Source: Hippopus hippopus
Taxonomy: Eukaryota; Mollusca; Bivalvia; Cardiida; Cardiidae
Length of the DNA stretch: 64,000 nucleotides
Assembly: GCA_946811185.2 (NCBI GenBank)
Contig: OX328106.1
Coordinates: 8,598,777-8,662,776, forward strand
Direction: 5' to 3'
Position 1 is the stretch's first letter. Each line of letters begins with the position of its first letter. The position numbers and the translations under genes were made by a program. The notes beneath the pieces were generated by a model. It saw only the letters and a list, made by a program, of their open reading frames with translations. It did no database searches and was not told where the DNA came from. Positions 44,527-56,345 of the stretch are shown here, one piece after another.

Positions 44527-45500
44527 ATTTACTTTTGGAGTAGCCAAATGCTTCCTAGGTCCCAGACTTCTCACGTTTGGCTTGCTTCGAACACTTAAGT
44601 TAAAAAAAAAAAGACCAATTTTCTTTGATTTTAAGCATCCATTGATTGCTGAATCGCCAATTGCTTCGGTTTTAGACGGTTTCCGGCAGAGGAGACAGTG
44701 CCTAAACCACGGCCCTTTCCACACCGAAGCTGTATCATCAGATTAAAGTTTAAAATATTCACATGTGGGACATTGTCGTAAAAGATCTTTGAATCGGTGC
44801 TAAAATGATGAGAAAAATATTTCAATCCACAATGGTGATCTTGAAAGTATTTAGACATTTTCCGAGGCAAAAAATTCGATGTTCAAAAACAACCTCATAT
44901 TATACCTACCCTGTCATATGTGGTGAATGTGGAGGTACACCCATTGTGTATTTTGGGTTTCCAAATATTCAGGGATCATTCGAAATGTCATTTTGTACAA
45001 AGGGAAACATTTGTATTTTACTGCGTAATGTTTACAACAGATCTTTGTGTCAAAATTTCCCTCAATTTTCTACTTGTACGCGGACAACTAGATTGAAAAA
45101 AGTCACTTGTCCGACGCCAAATTTTCCCAAGTCGGATGAGTCAGACGTAGGATTTCCACACCCCATTCAGAATAGAATCAAATCAGTTTCATGCGGGATT
45201 GTTGACGGATCCACTGCCATGTTTTTCAGTTATGCATAACAAACCAGAATTGACAGATTTTTTAAGGAAATCTATTTCAATAATCATACAAGACCATGCA
45301 GAACAAAATTTTGTTTTAAAGAAAGACGTTATATTACTGTAAGTTGTATTACTCTGTTTATGATGGTTCATTCGGAATGATTGCATCACTTAAAGAACAC
45401 AGCAATACGTAACAAAACAGAGTGGTGTTGAATAGGAATGGATGAAGCTCATAGATAGGCAAGTTTTGTTAAAATATACTTTGTCAGTGTAGAAATTATT
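44527..45500. other. Unassigned segment with a 144-codon open frame
   Basis: The frame 44805-45239 (+) is one of the longest in the window that is not a repeat or transposase. It is Cys-, Phe- and Pro-rich (VICGECGGTP, CTRTTRLKKVTCPTPN), has no recognisable domain, and overlaps a minus-strand frame containing GKGRGLGTVSSAGNR. It could be a remnant of a mobile element or chance. I do not call it a gene. Confidence 0.35.
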
Positions 45501-45502
45501 TA

Positions 45503-46764
45503 TTATATTCCCCACAAACTTTGTGAGGGGGGGGGGGGGAGTATATAGGAGTCACCTTGTCGTTCAGTTGGTCTGTCAGTCGGTCGGTCTGTAGCTTTTT
45601 TTGTCCGCTCTGTTTCTCAATGACTACTACTGGACAGATTTAAATTAAACTTCTTAGGAAGTTTCACTACAAAGCAAAGATGTGCATATTATAATTTGGC
45701 AATGGTTGAATGTTTTCAAATGAGTTATGGCCCTTTTGTGATTTTTTTTTTGTCCGTGCTATTTCTCAATAACTACGGAACAGATTTCTATCAAACTATA
45801 TAGAAAGATTCAATACAAAGTGAAGATGTGAATAATATAATTTGGTTATGGTCGAATGATTTTTATCAATGAGTTATGGCCCTTTGATGATTTTTTGGTC
45901 CTCTCTTTCTCAATAACTATTGGACGGATTTCTCTCAAACGTCATAGGAAGTTTCAATACTAAGTGAAGATGTGCATATTATAATTTGGCTATGGTTGAA
46001 TGCCTTTCCAATGATTTAATGAGTTATGACCCTTTCATGAAGTTTTTGTTGAAGCTATTTCTCAATAAGTACTGGACAGATTTCAATCAAACTTCATGGG
46101 AAGTTTTATTACAAAGCAAAGATGTGCACGTTTCATGTTGCTTATGGTTGAATGATTTTCAAATGAGTATTTGCCCATTGATGAATTTTTTTGTCTGCTC
46201 TGTTTCTCAATGACTACAGGACAGACTTCAATCAAACTTCATAGGAAGTTTCAATACAAAGCCAAGATGTGCATATTGTAATTTGGATATGGTTGAATGA
46301 TTTTCAAATGAGTTATGGCCCTTGATGAATTTTTTTGTCTGTACTATTTCTCAATAACTACTATAAGTACTAAACAGATTTCAATCAATCTTCATACAAA
46401 ATTTCAATACAAAGCAAAGATGTGCATATTATAGTTTGGTTATGGTTGAATGATTTTCCAGTGAGTTATGGGCCTATGATGAATTATTTTGTTCAAGCTT
46501 TTTCTCAATAACAACTGAAGGGGTTTATATCAAACTTGGTAGTTTCAATATGAAGCAAAGATCTGCGTTTGTAAATTTGTTATGGTTGAATGATTTTCCA
46601 ATCAGCAATGCCCCTTTGATGATTTTTTTTTGTCCCAGCTATTTCTCAGTAACTACTGGATGGATTTCAATCAAACTTCATAGGAAGTTTCAATAAAAGC
46701 AAAGGTGTGTGCATATTACAACCAGTTTATGGTTGAATGATTTTCTGGTGAGTTATGGCCCTTT

Positions 46765-46822
<58 letters not shown>

Positions 46823-47461
46823 CTATTTCTCCAGTACTGTACGATAGATCTCAATCAAACTTTATAAGAAATTTCAATACCAAGCAAAGAAGTGTGAATT
46901 TTATTTTTTTTTTCTGGTAGAATGATTTTTCTGTGAGTTACGATCCTTTGATAATTTTTTTTTTTCATCAAATTATGTCCATTGTATTTCTCAGTTATTA
47001 CTGGATTCAATCAAGCTTCACAGGAAGCTTCAACAGCAAACTCTGATGTGCGCATTATTTTATCATTATGGTTGGTTACTTTTCTACTGAGTTATGGCCC
47101 ATTTGTGTATTTTACTGATTAGTCTTTCTCCATGGTATTTCTAAAGTTTTAATGGAAGGATTTTGTTCAAATTTTAAACAGGGTACACAAATTTCCTCAC
47201 TTAACTTTTATACTGGTAAAGTGAGTAATGTTTTGGCACTTATCCATTAAATTCATCAAAAGAAATAATGGTGAGCAGAGTGCACTGCGTCATGAGAGAA
47301 ATGAAAGAGGAGCCCATTTCAGGTTGCTTTTCAGTATTTATTAGCTGTGTAAAAATCTCTTACATTTTGGACTTAGGCATTGTGCATTTGTGTGACAAAG
47401 AGTTATATCTTGACATGGAGCTGGTGGGGGGTATTCATCACCTTCAGTGATAGCTCTAGTT
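45503..47461 (+). mobile_element. Family I tandem-repeat element, complete
   Basis: The 5' end is TATTCCCCACAAACTTTGTG followed by a G run, then GTCAGTCGGTCGG. About ten units of about 144 bp follow (AGATGTGCATATTATAATTT, GGTTGAATGATTTTC, GAGTTATGGCCC). The 3' end is GGGGGGTATTC (the inverted start), hairpin ATCAC-CTTCA-GTGAT (47437-47451) and GCTCTAGTT. The 60-codon frame at 47268 covers this 3' end and is not supported as a gene. Confidence 0.68.
46766..46820. repeat. (TA)n(TG)n microsatellite
   Basis: About 14 bp of TA repeats pass directly into about 20 TG repeats, inside one family I monomer. Confidence 0.9.
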
Positions 47462-47679
47462 AATCTTACTTCTGATGTATAATTTATTGAACAAGTTCAG
47501 TTAAAAGTATCCAGATTTGCTGTTCAACCAGCGACAAAATTCAGTGTTGGAGTTTGCTAAAGAAACCTATAAGAGCCTAAGTACATGATGTATGTCAAAA
47601 TGAAAAATAACATATGTACAGGCTTATTCCAACACTGAAATTGCCAAAGCAGTTCTGCTAAATACTCTGTTGATGGGTC

Positions 47680-47912
47680 CTTTGTGTAGAGGGGTCCTCA
47701 GTGGTAGAGTGTAGGACTTGTAACCTGGAGGCCCCAAGTTCAAGCCTCACTTGAAGCACTAGGTTTTAAGTGGTGTTGTCCTTGGGCAAGGCACTGCAGA
47801 GCCCTAGCCTATTACTGGTGAGACCCTGGACATACATGAATATGTGAGCTATCACTATGATATGACTGAAATAATAATGAAAGCAGCATAACACACCATT
47901 CAATCAATCAAT
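47680..47912 (+). mobile_element. tRNA-SINE
   Basis: The head has TCCTCAGTGGTAGAGTGTAG, a diverged B box AAGTTCAAGCC, then GTGTTGTCCTTGGGCAAGGC, GATATGACTGAAATAATAAT and a TCAATCAATC tail. Confidence 0.78.
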
Positions 47913-48084
47913 CTATGTTCTCTTGAATAAATGACATCCAGAGCTAAAATAAAGTTCTGTCCTTTAAATATATGAATGAATTACACAGGATTGTTCCTCA
48001 GGGTGACTCTACACTAGCTAAAGGTGACACAACACCGCAAAGCACTTCTCAGGGATATTAGTAAAAAGCCTATATGAAAATTTA

Positions 48085-48200
48085 ACATATTTGAAATATG
48101 GACTTTGTGTGAGAAAGGAGAAAATGCTAGTAACCACAATGTAATTCCTCGGAGTAGTTGAATGTCGGGGTTGTATGGTGAAGGTGGGAAATCTATTGCC
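48085..48200. repeat. Partial TTAA MITE
   Basis: GGAGAAAATGCTAGTAACCA is followed directly by the right arm (CCTCGGAGTAGTTGAATG, TTGTATGGTGAAGG). The 3' half of the core is deleted. Confidence 0.55.
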
Positions 48201-48209
48201 ACAATATAC

Positions 48210-50030
48210 CAAATTGCTGGTACGCCCAAAATATTTCTGTTAGCAATAATAGCCCTTATGCTGGAAGGCCCAAAATGTTTAAGCTTGTAGTTATGGCTCT
48301 ATTGCTGGTAGGCCCAAAATATTTCTGCTAGCAATAACAGCCCTTTTGCTGATGGGCCCAAAATGTTTCTGCTAGCAATTACAGCCCTTTTACTGGTAGG
48401 CAATAAATGTTTCTGCTAGCAATTACAGCCCTATTGCTGGTAGGCAGTGTCTATTCTAGAAAATATTAAAGAGTAGGGATTTTCCCCCCTCTATCTAAAA
48501 AGGGGAGGGGGAGTTAAAAAAAAATAGGTGGAACAGTTTTCAAACAGAAAGAAATGGTAGCTTTTATAACAGACATTTCTTCATGTTCAAGATTATAACT
48601 CTAACTTGATAAACCTTTCATTAACAGTTTATATTGTTGTTTGTTTTTGGGAATACAGGTTTAAAACCACAAACCATGATTAGATAATAAACATTATCTA
48701 GTTGGGTTAAAGAATTATCTCGTCACCATATGTGATTTCAAACCTGTTATCCAAAAGATAAACAGTAATTTAAACTGATGATGAAAGGTTTATTAAGAGA
48801 CAGCTATATTACAGTAGACTTACTGACCTGTTTACATGTCAAAAGAAAAAAAAAGTCTGGGTTACCCCTCTAGAAATTAAATTCATATTTGAAAAACAGA
48901 ATAGAGCTAGACAGTTATGAAATTCATTCTGATGAAATTCATAAAATTCATTGCAATAAATTCATTTCAATGAAAGTAGTCTAAGACTCTGTAAAGTAGG
49001 CCATTTTCCATGAGGGTCGTTTTGGAATTGGGCCGTTTTGACCCACTCTTTGTCAAGGGATCTTACTTTAATGGACCTATTAATGTGTTGCTAAACAGCT
49101 TCAGAAATGATATTTTATTGAAAACAACGGTATTTTCTGCAAGGCAAGAGTACATGATTTGTTTTTGAAATTTTTCATTGTTTATTTTTGTGAATTTATG
49201 TGGGATCTGAAAAGAATTAGCGTGAATCCCGCAATCGCGCATCCTAGTATAGACACTGGGTAGGCCCAAAAAGTTTCTGCTAGCAATAATAGTCCTATTG
49301 CTGGTAGGTCCAAAATGTTTCTGCTAGCAATTACAGTCCTATTGCTGGTAGATCCAAAATGTTTCTGCTGGCAATTACAGCCCTATTGCTGGTAGGTCCA
49401 AAATGTTTATGCTTACAATTACAGCTCTTGCTGGTAGACCCAAAATGTTTCTGTGAGCAATTACAGCCGTATTGCATGTAGACCTCAAGCGTGTCTGCTA
49501 GCAATTACAGGCCTTTTGCTGGCAGGTCCAAAATGTTTCTGCTTGCAATTATAGCTCTTGCTGGTAGGCCCAAAATGTTTCTGGTAGCAATTACAGCACA
49601 TTGCATGTAGACCTCAAGTGTTTCTGCCAGAAATTACAGACCTTTTGTTGGTAGGCCCAAAATGTTTCTGTTAGCAATTATAGCTCTTGCTGGTAGGCCC
49701 AAAATGTTTCTGCTAGTAATTGTAGCTCAAAAGCTGGTAGGCCCAAAATTTTTGTATAAGCAATAATTGTTCCCCAAAAGCTGGTAGGCCAAATAACGTT
49801 CCTGTTAGCAATTGTGACCCTGATGCTGGTGGGCAAAATATGTTTTTGTTAACAATTATAGCTCTAATGCTGTCCTGCTTTCAATTACAGCTTTTTTGCT
49901 GGTAGGCCGAAAATATCTCTGTAAGCCATTATAGCCCTGAAGCTAGGAGGCCAAAAATGTTTTTGCGTGCACTTATAGCTCTATTGTTGGTTGGAGCCCA
50001 AGTGCTGATAGGCACAAAATGATTCGGCTA
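48210..50030 (+). repeat. Minisatellite of ~45 bp units, split by an insertion
   Basis: Units follow CTGGTAGGCCCAAAATGTTT and CTGCTAGCAATTACAGCCC. About five lie in 48210-48444 and about seventeen, more diverged to the right, in 49259-50030. The 814 bp element between them interrupts one unit. The array has no matching flanks, so it is not obviously inside one of the tandem-repeat mobile elements. Confidence 0.8.
48445..49258. mobile_element. 814 bp element with CAGTGTCTAT ends and 6 bp duplication
   Basis: The inverted ends are CAGTGTCTATTCTAG and the complement of CAGTGTCTATACTAG. GGTAGG flanks both sides (48439-48444 and 49259-49264), and removal restores the minisatellite unit CTGGTAGGCCC. 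The interior has no transposase frame. CAGTG suggests hAT-like ends, but the duplication is 6 and not 8 bp. Confidence 0.72.
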
Positions 50031-50100
50031 TGTTTCAATTTTCTTTGCAACTTATCTGCTGTAATCTGTATTTCAAAAACCAGAAGTATGCATGCCAATG

Positions 50101-50330
50101 TTTGTTTGTTTGTTTGGGTGTTTAAACACCATTTTCAACATTATGTCTATCCACTCTTTCCTGGAGTTTCTTTTACCCATTTTGCACAAAAAAATTAAGT
50201 CACTGGCTGCTTTCTCAAATAACCATGGTTGAAACAGTGATCAGTGGTGAGATATGAATGAATCCTGTTGCAATAGCTGTAATCAATCCTTGGAAAGAAA
50301 TTGGCCAAGCTTTGGGTTTGAACTATGAAG
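50101..50330 (-). mobile_element. Second SINE-like family, minus strand
   Basis: On the minus strand AGTTCAAACCCAAAGC, a B-box-like element, is followed by GCAACAGGATTCATTCATAT, AGCCAGTGACTTAATTTTTT and CATAATGTTGAAAATGGTGTT. Part of the same body is found at 55205-55390 and 52730-52830. Confidence 0.5.
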
Positions 50331-50474
50331 CCCCCTGTACATTACTGTTTGCTTACCAAGTTGGGCAGCATGTATGCCAAAAGACTGGATGGCAACAATG
50401 GTGATGTAAGCATGTATTACACAGGTGAAGTTGGTGGTCCGTGGCCTAACCTCTTCACAAACAATATTAGTATG

Positions 50475-50905
50475 ATGACCTTGAAGAAGGCTCTTGAAAT
50501 CATTGAGGAAAAAGAAAAAAATGCCAGTAACTGGCATTTTCTTATTATTCCACAATGTTTTTTACCCTCTCAAAGGCAAAAGTGGGGTCCTGTGTGGCTC
50601 AGTGGTAAAGTGTAGGACTCATGACCTGGAGGTTCCGGGTTTGATCCTTGCTGGCTCCACTGGGTTTTTCACAGGAGTGTCCTTGGGCAAGACACTTCAG
50701 AGCCCCAGCCTAGTACTGGTGAAACCCAGGGAAACATGAATATGTGAGCTGTGGCCGTGATATGACTGAAATAATGTTGAAAGCGGCATAAAATACCATT
50801 CAAACAAAAGGCAAAAGCCAGCTTTTGATCCTCTTTTTACTTTTTTGTCTTCAAATTTTATCAATTTTGACTTGTTCAAAATTGTATTGTTTAGTAAAGA
50901 GTAAA
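50475..50905. repeat. TTAA MITE split by a SINE
   Basis: The core is GAAAAAAATGCCAGTAACTGG, with right arm start ACCCTCTCAAAGGC. After the SINE the arm continues CCTCTTTTTACTTTTTTGTC to GTTTAGTAAAGAGTAAA. Confidence 0.68.
50583..50806 (+). mobile_element. tRNA-SINE with 11 bp target duplication
   Basis: The head is TGTGTGGCTCAGTGGTAAAG and the B box GGTTCCGGGTTTGATCC. The body has GAGTGTCCTTGGGCAAGACA and GATATGACTGAAATAATG, and it ends ACCATTCAAAC. AAAGGCAAAAG flanks both sides (50572-50582 and 50807-50817). Confidence 0.88.
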
Positions 50906-50929
50906 TGATTGAATGCAGTTTGAAACCTT

Positions 50930-51086
50930 GAAATAGTTGGGACATTTGCATAACATTTTGAGTATCTTAAATAGTTGGGACATTTGTATAACATTCGGAG
51001 TATTTTAAATAGTTGGGACATTTGTATAACATTTGGAGTATTTTAAATAGTTGGGACATTTGTATAACATTTGGAGTATTTTAAAA
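50930..51086 (+). repeat. Four 42 bp tandem units
   Basis: Units read AAATAGTTGGGACATTTGTA and TAACATTTGGAGTATTTT. The last three are nearly identical. Confidence 0.85.
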
Positions 51087-51394
51087 AGCAAGTCCCTGTT
51101 ATAGGACCCTACATCTGATCTTCTAGAGAAAATCTTGACCAGGTGATGAACTTTGAGCAGGGGCACTTTCTGTCCAAACAAAGTAAGACTTCAGCCTGTT
51201 ACATGTACTTGGACCAGTTGTTGGACTCCTGAAGATACATGGAAAAAAAAAGTAGATTGGGAATGACATATTCATGATTTGTCAAATATCTTGATATGGA
51301 AAAAACTTATGAGAGTAATAATTATGAAGAAGGAATAAGATTGTTCATAGTTATTTATTTCTCCAATTGTTACTTTGTATTGATGTGTCGGTTA

Positions 51395-51600
51395 TTAACT
51401 TTGTATCATACAACAAGATTTTAGTCCACACCTTATTGAAAGCATGTGGCTCAAAGATGGATTTGTCCGTGAAAGAGTAGAAAACATTGTGAGAAGAAGG
51501 AGAAAAGGCTGTATACTAGCATTTATTCCTTTACCTACAATGTTTTCAAAAGTTCTCTTCATTAGGACTTAACAATATGTGAATTATTGGCAGAAGATTA
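51395..51600. repeat. TTAA MITE, diverged
   Basis: CATACAACAAGATTTTAGTC, GTAGAAAACATTGTGAG, the core GGAGAAAAGGCTGTATACTAG and CCTACAATGTTTTCAAAAG are visible. The terminal TTAA is not clear. Confidence 0.6.
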
Positions 51601-51787
51601 AAGATACATCTCTGTGAAGAAAAAGAGTACCGGTAAGGCCTTGAACCCTTTGTCCTTCAGGCTATTTTTAAACCTGTCATCAAGTCAAACGACATGACTA
51701 ATAGGACATGGGAACATGTGTGGTGGAAACCAAATAATAACCATTAAACCAGAAAGTGCCTTTCACAACAGTTGTTGCTTTTGTGGC

Positions 51788-51846
51788 CAGTATAGATCAA
51801 GATCAGACTGCACAAAATGTGCAGTCTGATCATTGATCTACACTGT
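51788..51846. repeat. GATC-rich short palindrome, best copy
   Basis: AGTGTAGATC is here ATATAGATCAAGATCAGACT, and it faces AGTCTGATCATTGATCTACA around GCACAAAATGTGC. It is a nearly perfect 58 bp palindrome. Confidence 0.75.
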
Positions 51847-51955
51847 CCACTTTGTAGAGACATTCTAGACAATATCTACCTTGATAATTATGTGTTTATC
51901 AGGGTCTTATTTCTTTGAGGTATACAGTCTTATTTCTCATAGAACTACAACATCT

Positions 51956-52152
51956 AGGCCCGTATTCACCAACCATTCTTGAGAATATTCTTTGTCATAT
52001 TCTCCAAGATTTTCTAAATGTGAAAGTAATACAACTTCTAATTGGCTAAACCATTTGGTTTAGCCAATCAGAAATTGTGTTACTTTTAAATTTAGAAAAT
52101 TCCAGAGAATAAGATGGAGAACGTTCTTAAGAATGGTTGGTGAACACGGGCC
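51956..52152. mobile_element. Palindromic MITE with GGCCCGTATTCACCAACC ends
   Basis: The ends GGCCCGTATTCACCAACCAT and the complement of ATGGTTGGTGAACACGGGCC enclose arms of about 90 bp. The centre is AACCATTTGGTTTAGCC. A short relative lies at 1690-1803. Confidence 0.75.
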
Positions 52153-52410
52153 CTGTTGGCTTTATGCAGTGCTCTAAGGGTTAACATGTGCTTAAAGGTA
52201 AATGCCATAGGTGATCACCGAGACACAAAGCACAAAAAAGGTGGGGTGCAGGAGAATAATTTTGGGAGTGTTCCCATGTAACATTCAAAGATGCAGAAAC
52301 CATTTTGGGGTCTCATGGTGAGCATTTTTGGTGTATTTCAGTTCACTTTTAGGCTGTGAAAAGTTGTCAAACAGTGACATCAACTTTGTGTAGAAATTTG
52401 AAGGTTTTTT

Positions 52411-52715
52411 AGCGCAACTGAGCACAGAGTGCTGAAGAGCTTTTGTGAGATCTCATGCTGTGTCGATTACAGTTTGTCTGTTATACATCATGAGTTTTGC
52501 TAGCGTGAACAGTGACATTGTGTGCACTCTAAAAACCGCATTTCAGTCCAATACTAATGAAAATAGCACAGAATGTTTCTCTTGATGATATCTAAAAGGA
52601 GTTCAAAAAGTGGACACTTCTGATCAAAAAGGTTACTTGGACATATCTTAGAAAAATCTTGTGTGCACTTCACGGGCCACAATTTTGGTCCAATATCTAT
52701 GAAACTTTTTCAAAG
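52411..52715 (+). repeat. Old, decayed family A start
   Basis: AGCGCAACTGAGCACAGAGTGC is a mutated 5' end. Two diverged monomers follow (CAGAATGTTTCTCTTGATGA, TCTTAGAAAAATCTTGTGTG). No 3' end is present. Confidence 0.6.
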
Positions 52716-52831
52716 TTGTAGAAATATGAGATTGCTAATTGGTACAAATTCCCAGCTTGTATGATTGATTTCCAAGAATGAATTATAGTCATTGCAACAG
52801 GATTCATTCCTATCTCACTGCAGATCATTAT

Positions 52832-54260
52832 TATGCCCCCTTTCAACAAAGCGGGGGTATATTGCTTTGCTAATGTCGGTCGGTCGGTCGGTAGACCTTA
52901 CCATGTCCGGATGATAACTAGACACAGAATTGACCTAGGTTCATCAAATTTGGCACAGACATGCGTCTCAGAGTGTAGATGATCCCTATTGATTTTGAGG
53001 TCAATCGGTCAAAGGTCAAGGTCACAGTGACTGTCAACATGTTGATATATAGACCAAACCCTGTCCGGATGATAACTAGACACAGAATTGACCTAGGTTC
53101 GTCAAATTTGGCACAGACATGCGTCTCGAAGTGTAGATGATCCCTATTGATTTTGAGGTCAATCGGTCAAAGGTCAAGGTCACAGTGACCGTCAACATGT
53201 TGATATAGACCAAACCTTGTCCGGATGATAACTAGACACAGAATTAACCTAGGTTCGTCAAATTTGGCACAGACATGCGTCTTGGAGTGTAGATGATCCC
53301 TATTGATTTTGAGGTCAATCAGTCAAAGGTCAAGGTCACAGTGACCGTCAACATGTTGATATATAGACCAAACCTTGTCCGGAAGATAACTAGACACAGA
53401 ATTGACCTAGGTTCGTCAAATTTGGCACAGACATTCGTCTTGGAGTGCAGATGATCCCTATTGATTTTGAGATTAATCCATCAAAGGTCAAGGTCACAGT
53501 GGCCTTCAACTTAATGATATATAGAGCAAACCTTGTCCAGATGATAACTAGACACAGAATTGACATAGGTTCTTTAAATTCTGTACAGATATTCATCTCG
53601 GAGTGTAAATGATCCCTATTGATTTTGAGATTAATCCATCAAAGGTCAAGGTCACAGTGGCCTTCAACTTAATGATATATAGAGCAAACCTTGTCCAGAT
53701 GATAACTAGACACAGAATTGACCTAGGTCCTTCAAACTCTGTTCAGATATTCATCTTGGAGTGTAAATGATCCCTATCGATTTTTAGGTTAATCCGTGAA
53801 AGGTCAAGGTCACAGTGACCACCAGATGATTCAGGGCCCACGCTGCCGTTTGCCACTTGAGCCATTTGCTCAAAAAAAATTAAAGTGTCTCAAAAATCAC
53901 CATATGTGGCTCAACTTGTGGCTCCAACATTTTATTCGCGTATTATCGGGGACGTAGTAAGCATCGAAGTCGACTGGGAAAAAGCGAAAGTCGAACGCGC
54001 GTGCCGAAAAGAAAATCAATAACCCAGTCAGTGTATCGGTGACTGTTTACAATCTTGTATGTATACACATGGCGGTGTGTATAATTATGCGAACAGATTG
54101 ACAGATTATCACGTTTAACAATTGAAGTAGGCTATAAATCAAAAAGATGACATTGATATTTCCCAAACAATTCTTTTGATATCAGTTTATGAACTGTGCC
54201 ACTTCTGTATCAATGTGGCAGTAGGGGGGCATGACTGTTTTACAAACAGACATCTTGTTT
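52832..54260 (+). mobile_element. Family H tandem-repeat element, complete
   Basis: The 5' end is ATGCCCCCTTTCAACAAAGC with the small stem CCCCC...GGGGG. Six units of about 158 bp follow (GTCCGGATGATAACTAGACA, GGTCAAAGGTCAAGGTCACA). A non-repetitive 370 bp block at about 53830-54200 follows. The 3' end is GGGGGGCATG (the inverted start), hairpin CTGTTTTACAAACAG (54235-54249) and ACATCTTGTTT. Confidence 0.72.
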
Positions 54261-54596
54261 CAAAGTAGTTTTGTGCGAAAACAGCCAGTAGCATTGGAAG
54301 AATATTATGTGAAGTACTAGGAAAAGTAATCATGGGAAAAGCATAGATAAGTGCACTGGCAGCTGCAGTATAACTGAAATAATGTTGAAAACTGCAGCAC
54401 TGAACAGCTTACAAACAAACCGTCAGAATGGTCAAGATGGTAAAAGTGTTTGGTAAAGAGTTCATTAATCCTTCCAAGCTTTTAATGTCCTCACTTGATC
54501 TTATCTTGTCAGGTTTGGGATTCTGCAAAGTTGACTGACCCACTGACAACCCCCCCTCCAAAACCTCATATCTAATAACATAAGAAATCACTGTAA

Positions 54597-55200
54597 GTTT
54601 AACCCTTTGCCACACTTTCCCAAGAAAAAAGCTCTTGAAAAATTGTGGGAAAAGGAGAAAATGCTGGTAACCAACATTTAATTTATTGTCTGCAAATGCT
54701 TTCAATTTGGTTGTGTCCAAAATTTTGATGTTTGATGAAGGGTTAAAGTGTTTCTTTCTTTAACCCTTTCCTATACAACAAATTGTTGACTTTTCCAAAT
54801 TAAACTAAACTGCAGACAAGAAGTTTGAAATTTGTACAAATGAGCTGTGCATGTGTAGTTCTCTATTAGGATAGAAAGCATTGTGGGTACATAGTGGTTT
54901 CCACCTTTTTCTCCTTTTATCCACAATGTTTTGAAGGGCCTTATTTTTCCAATTTGTTCAAACTTTTGATTGTGTGGTAAATCCTTTTAAGCCATTACAA
55001 ATCAATCCAGTATTTCTACAGCATTGAGAAAGAAGACTTTTGCAAACATTGTGGGAGAAGGAGAAGATGCGGGATACTAGCATCTTTTTCCTTTTTTCTG
55101 AAATAATTATTTTCTACCCATTTTCAAAGAGGGATACCATTGTTTGAACTAAATTTTGATTTGTGTTCTGCAAGACTTAGTGCTTTAAACTTCAACAAAT
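54597..55200. repeat. Chain of three TTAA MITE copies
   Basis: The first copy (TTTAACCCTTTGCCACAC to GATGAAGGGTTAAAG) has lost half its core. The second runs from TTTAACCCTTTCCTATACAA to GTGTGGTAAATCC. The third has core GGAGAAGATGCGGGATACTAG and runs into the SINE-like sequence at 55205. Confidence 0.65.
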
Positions 55201-55204
55201 CTCA

Positions 55205-55390
55205 TAGATTGATTGTCTGGTTTTCAAAGCCATTTTCAACATTATTCCAGTTTTATTGCGGCACCTATCCATGGTTTCCAGGAGTTTCTATTACTAGTAC
55301 TTCTCAGATTCTCAGAATATTCTTCACAAGTCACTGGCTGCTTTCACACATTACCATGTCAAACTATGATAAGTGGAGACAAATCTGAAA
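55205..55390 (-). repeat. Second SINE-like family fragment
   Basis: The stretch shares CATTTTCAACATTATNCCA, CAGGAGTTTCT, GTCACTGGCTGCTTTC and TACCATG with 50101-50260 in the same orientation. Frames here (55140-55443) follow the repeat. Confidence 0.5.
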
Positions 55391-55614
55391 AGTTGACACA
55401 TGGTAAAGAGCAAGCATTAGATTACCAACTGATTACAGGTTAGTAACCTTTTTAACACTGGTCAAGGCTGGAGTAATTGCCAGATATAGCATTTTTTGAC
55501 TGTCCTGGAGGAAGAGGCTATATAAAACATTGTGGAAAAAGGTTACAACCATTTTGCTTTAGCTCACAATGTTTTCTTCCCTTTCAAAGACAAATCCTAT
55601 AACCTGAGCCACAT

Positions 55615-55845
55615 TTAACTCTTTACAAAACAAAAAAAATATGGGGGTTGTTTAAATTGAAAGTATTTGCAGATGATAAATGTGGCCGGAGTTGTGCCAT
55701 TTGACTTTGAAAGGGTAGAAAACATTTTGAAATAGGAGAAATTGCTGGTTACCAGCATTTTCTCCTTTTCCCACGATGTTTTCAGAAGCTTTCCTTCTTA
55801 GGGTTGTTAAAAGTAGGGATTTTGTGGTAAAGGGTTAATTTTTTG
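55615..55845. repeat. TTAA foldback MITE, complete
   Basis: The copy runs from TTTAACTCTTTACAAAACAA through GGAGAAATTGCTGGTTACCA and CCAGCATTTTCTCC to TTGTGGTAAAGGGTTAA. Confidence 0.76.
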
Positions 55846-55976
55846 TTGGCACATGTTTTAAAAATGGACAAATGTAAAATTTCTGGGTCTGGTCAAAAGG
55901 TAACCTGTTTGTTATCAATATAAAAGAAACTTGAGAACCTTTATAAATCCCGCCCACCCAGTCTTTACGTTTTTGA

Positions 55977-56298
55977 CCAGTGTAGATCAAGATCAGACTA
56001 CTCAAAACTTAGTCTGATCTTTGATATACCCTGCCTGCTTTGTTGAGACAGTCAATGCAAGAGCAACCATAAAATTGCAATTATTTGGCTCTTATTGCTG
56101 GACTGAATATAACTATTAGTTTATCCAGGGCTAAAACTCTTTCACTACTGAATAAATAAATTGCAATTCCTGAAAGGCTACAAATACATTTCCTCTGCAA
56201 CAACAGACAGTTCAGTCATAATCTAGAATATAGCAGTGGACAGTGTAGATCAGAGATCAGACTGCACGTTTTGTGCAGTCTGATCTTGATCAATGCTA
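55977..56298. repeat. Two GATC-rich short palindromes
   Basis: 55977-56035 reads AGTGTAGATCAAGATCAGAC ... GTCTGATCTTTGATATACC. 56238-56298 reads AGTGTAGATCAGAGATCAGA ... TCTGATCTTGATCAATGC. They are in a plain AT-rich stretch. Confidence 0.65.
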
Positions 56299-56345
56299 CC
56301 CACAAAAGCTTCTCATGTCGTCTATGGTATGGAAAGAGTTGAGGA

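Noticed and set aside
48445..49258. Treating the minisatellite on both sides as long direct repeats of a retroelement
   Set aside because: The flanks are 45 bp tandem units, and the inserted element has its own inverted ends and 6 bp duplication.
50325..50615. 96-codon frame as a host exon
   Set aside because: Its 3' half is MITE core and SINE sequence, and the 5' part has no recognisable domain or flanking splice pattern.
55381..55445. Exon-like end GATTACCAACTGATTACAG followed by GTTAGT
   Set aside because: The preceding sequence is SINE-like and MITE-derived and does not match SLD5 or another gene.
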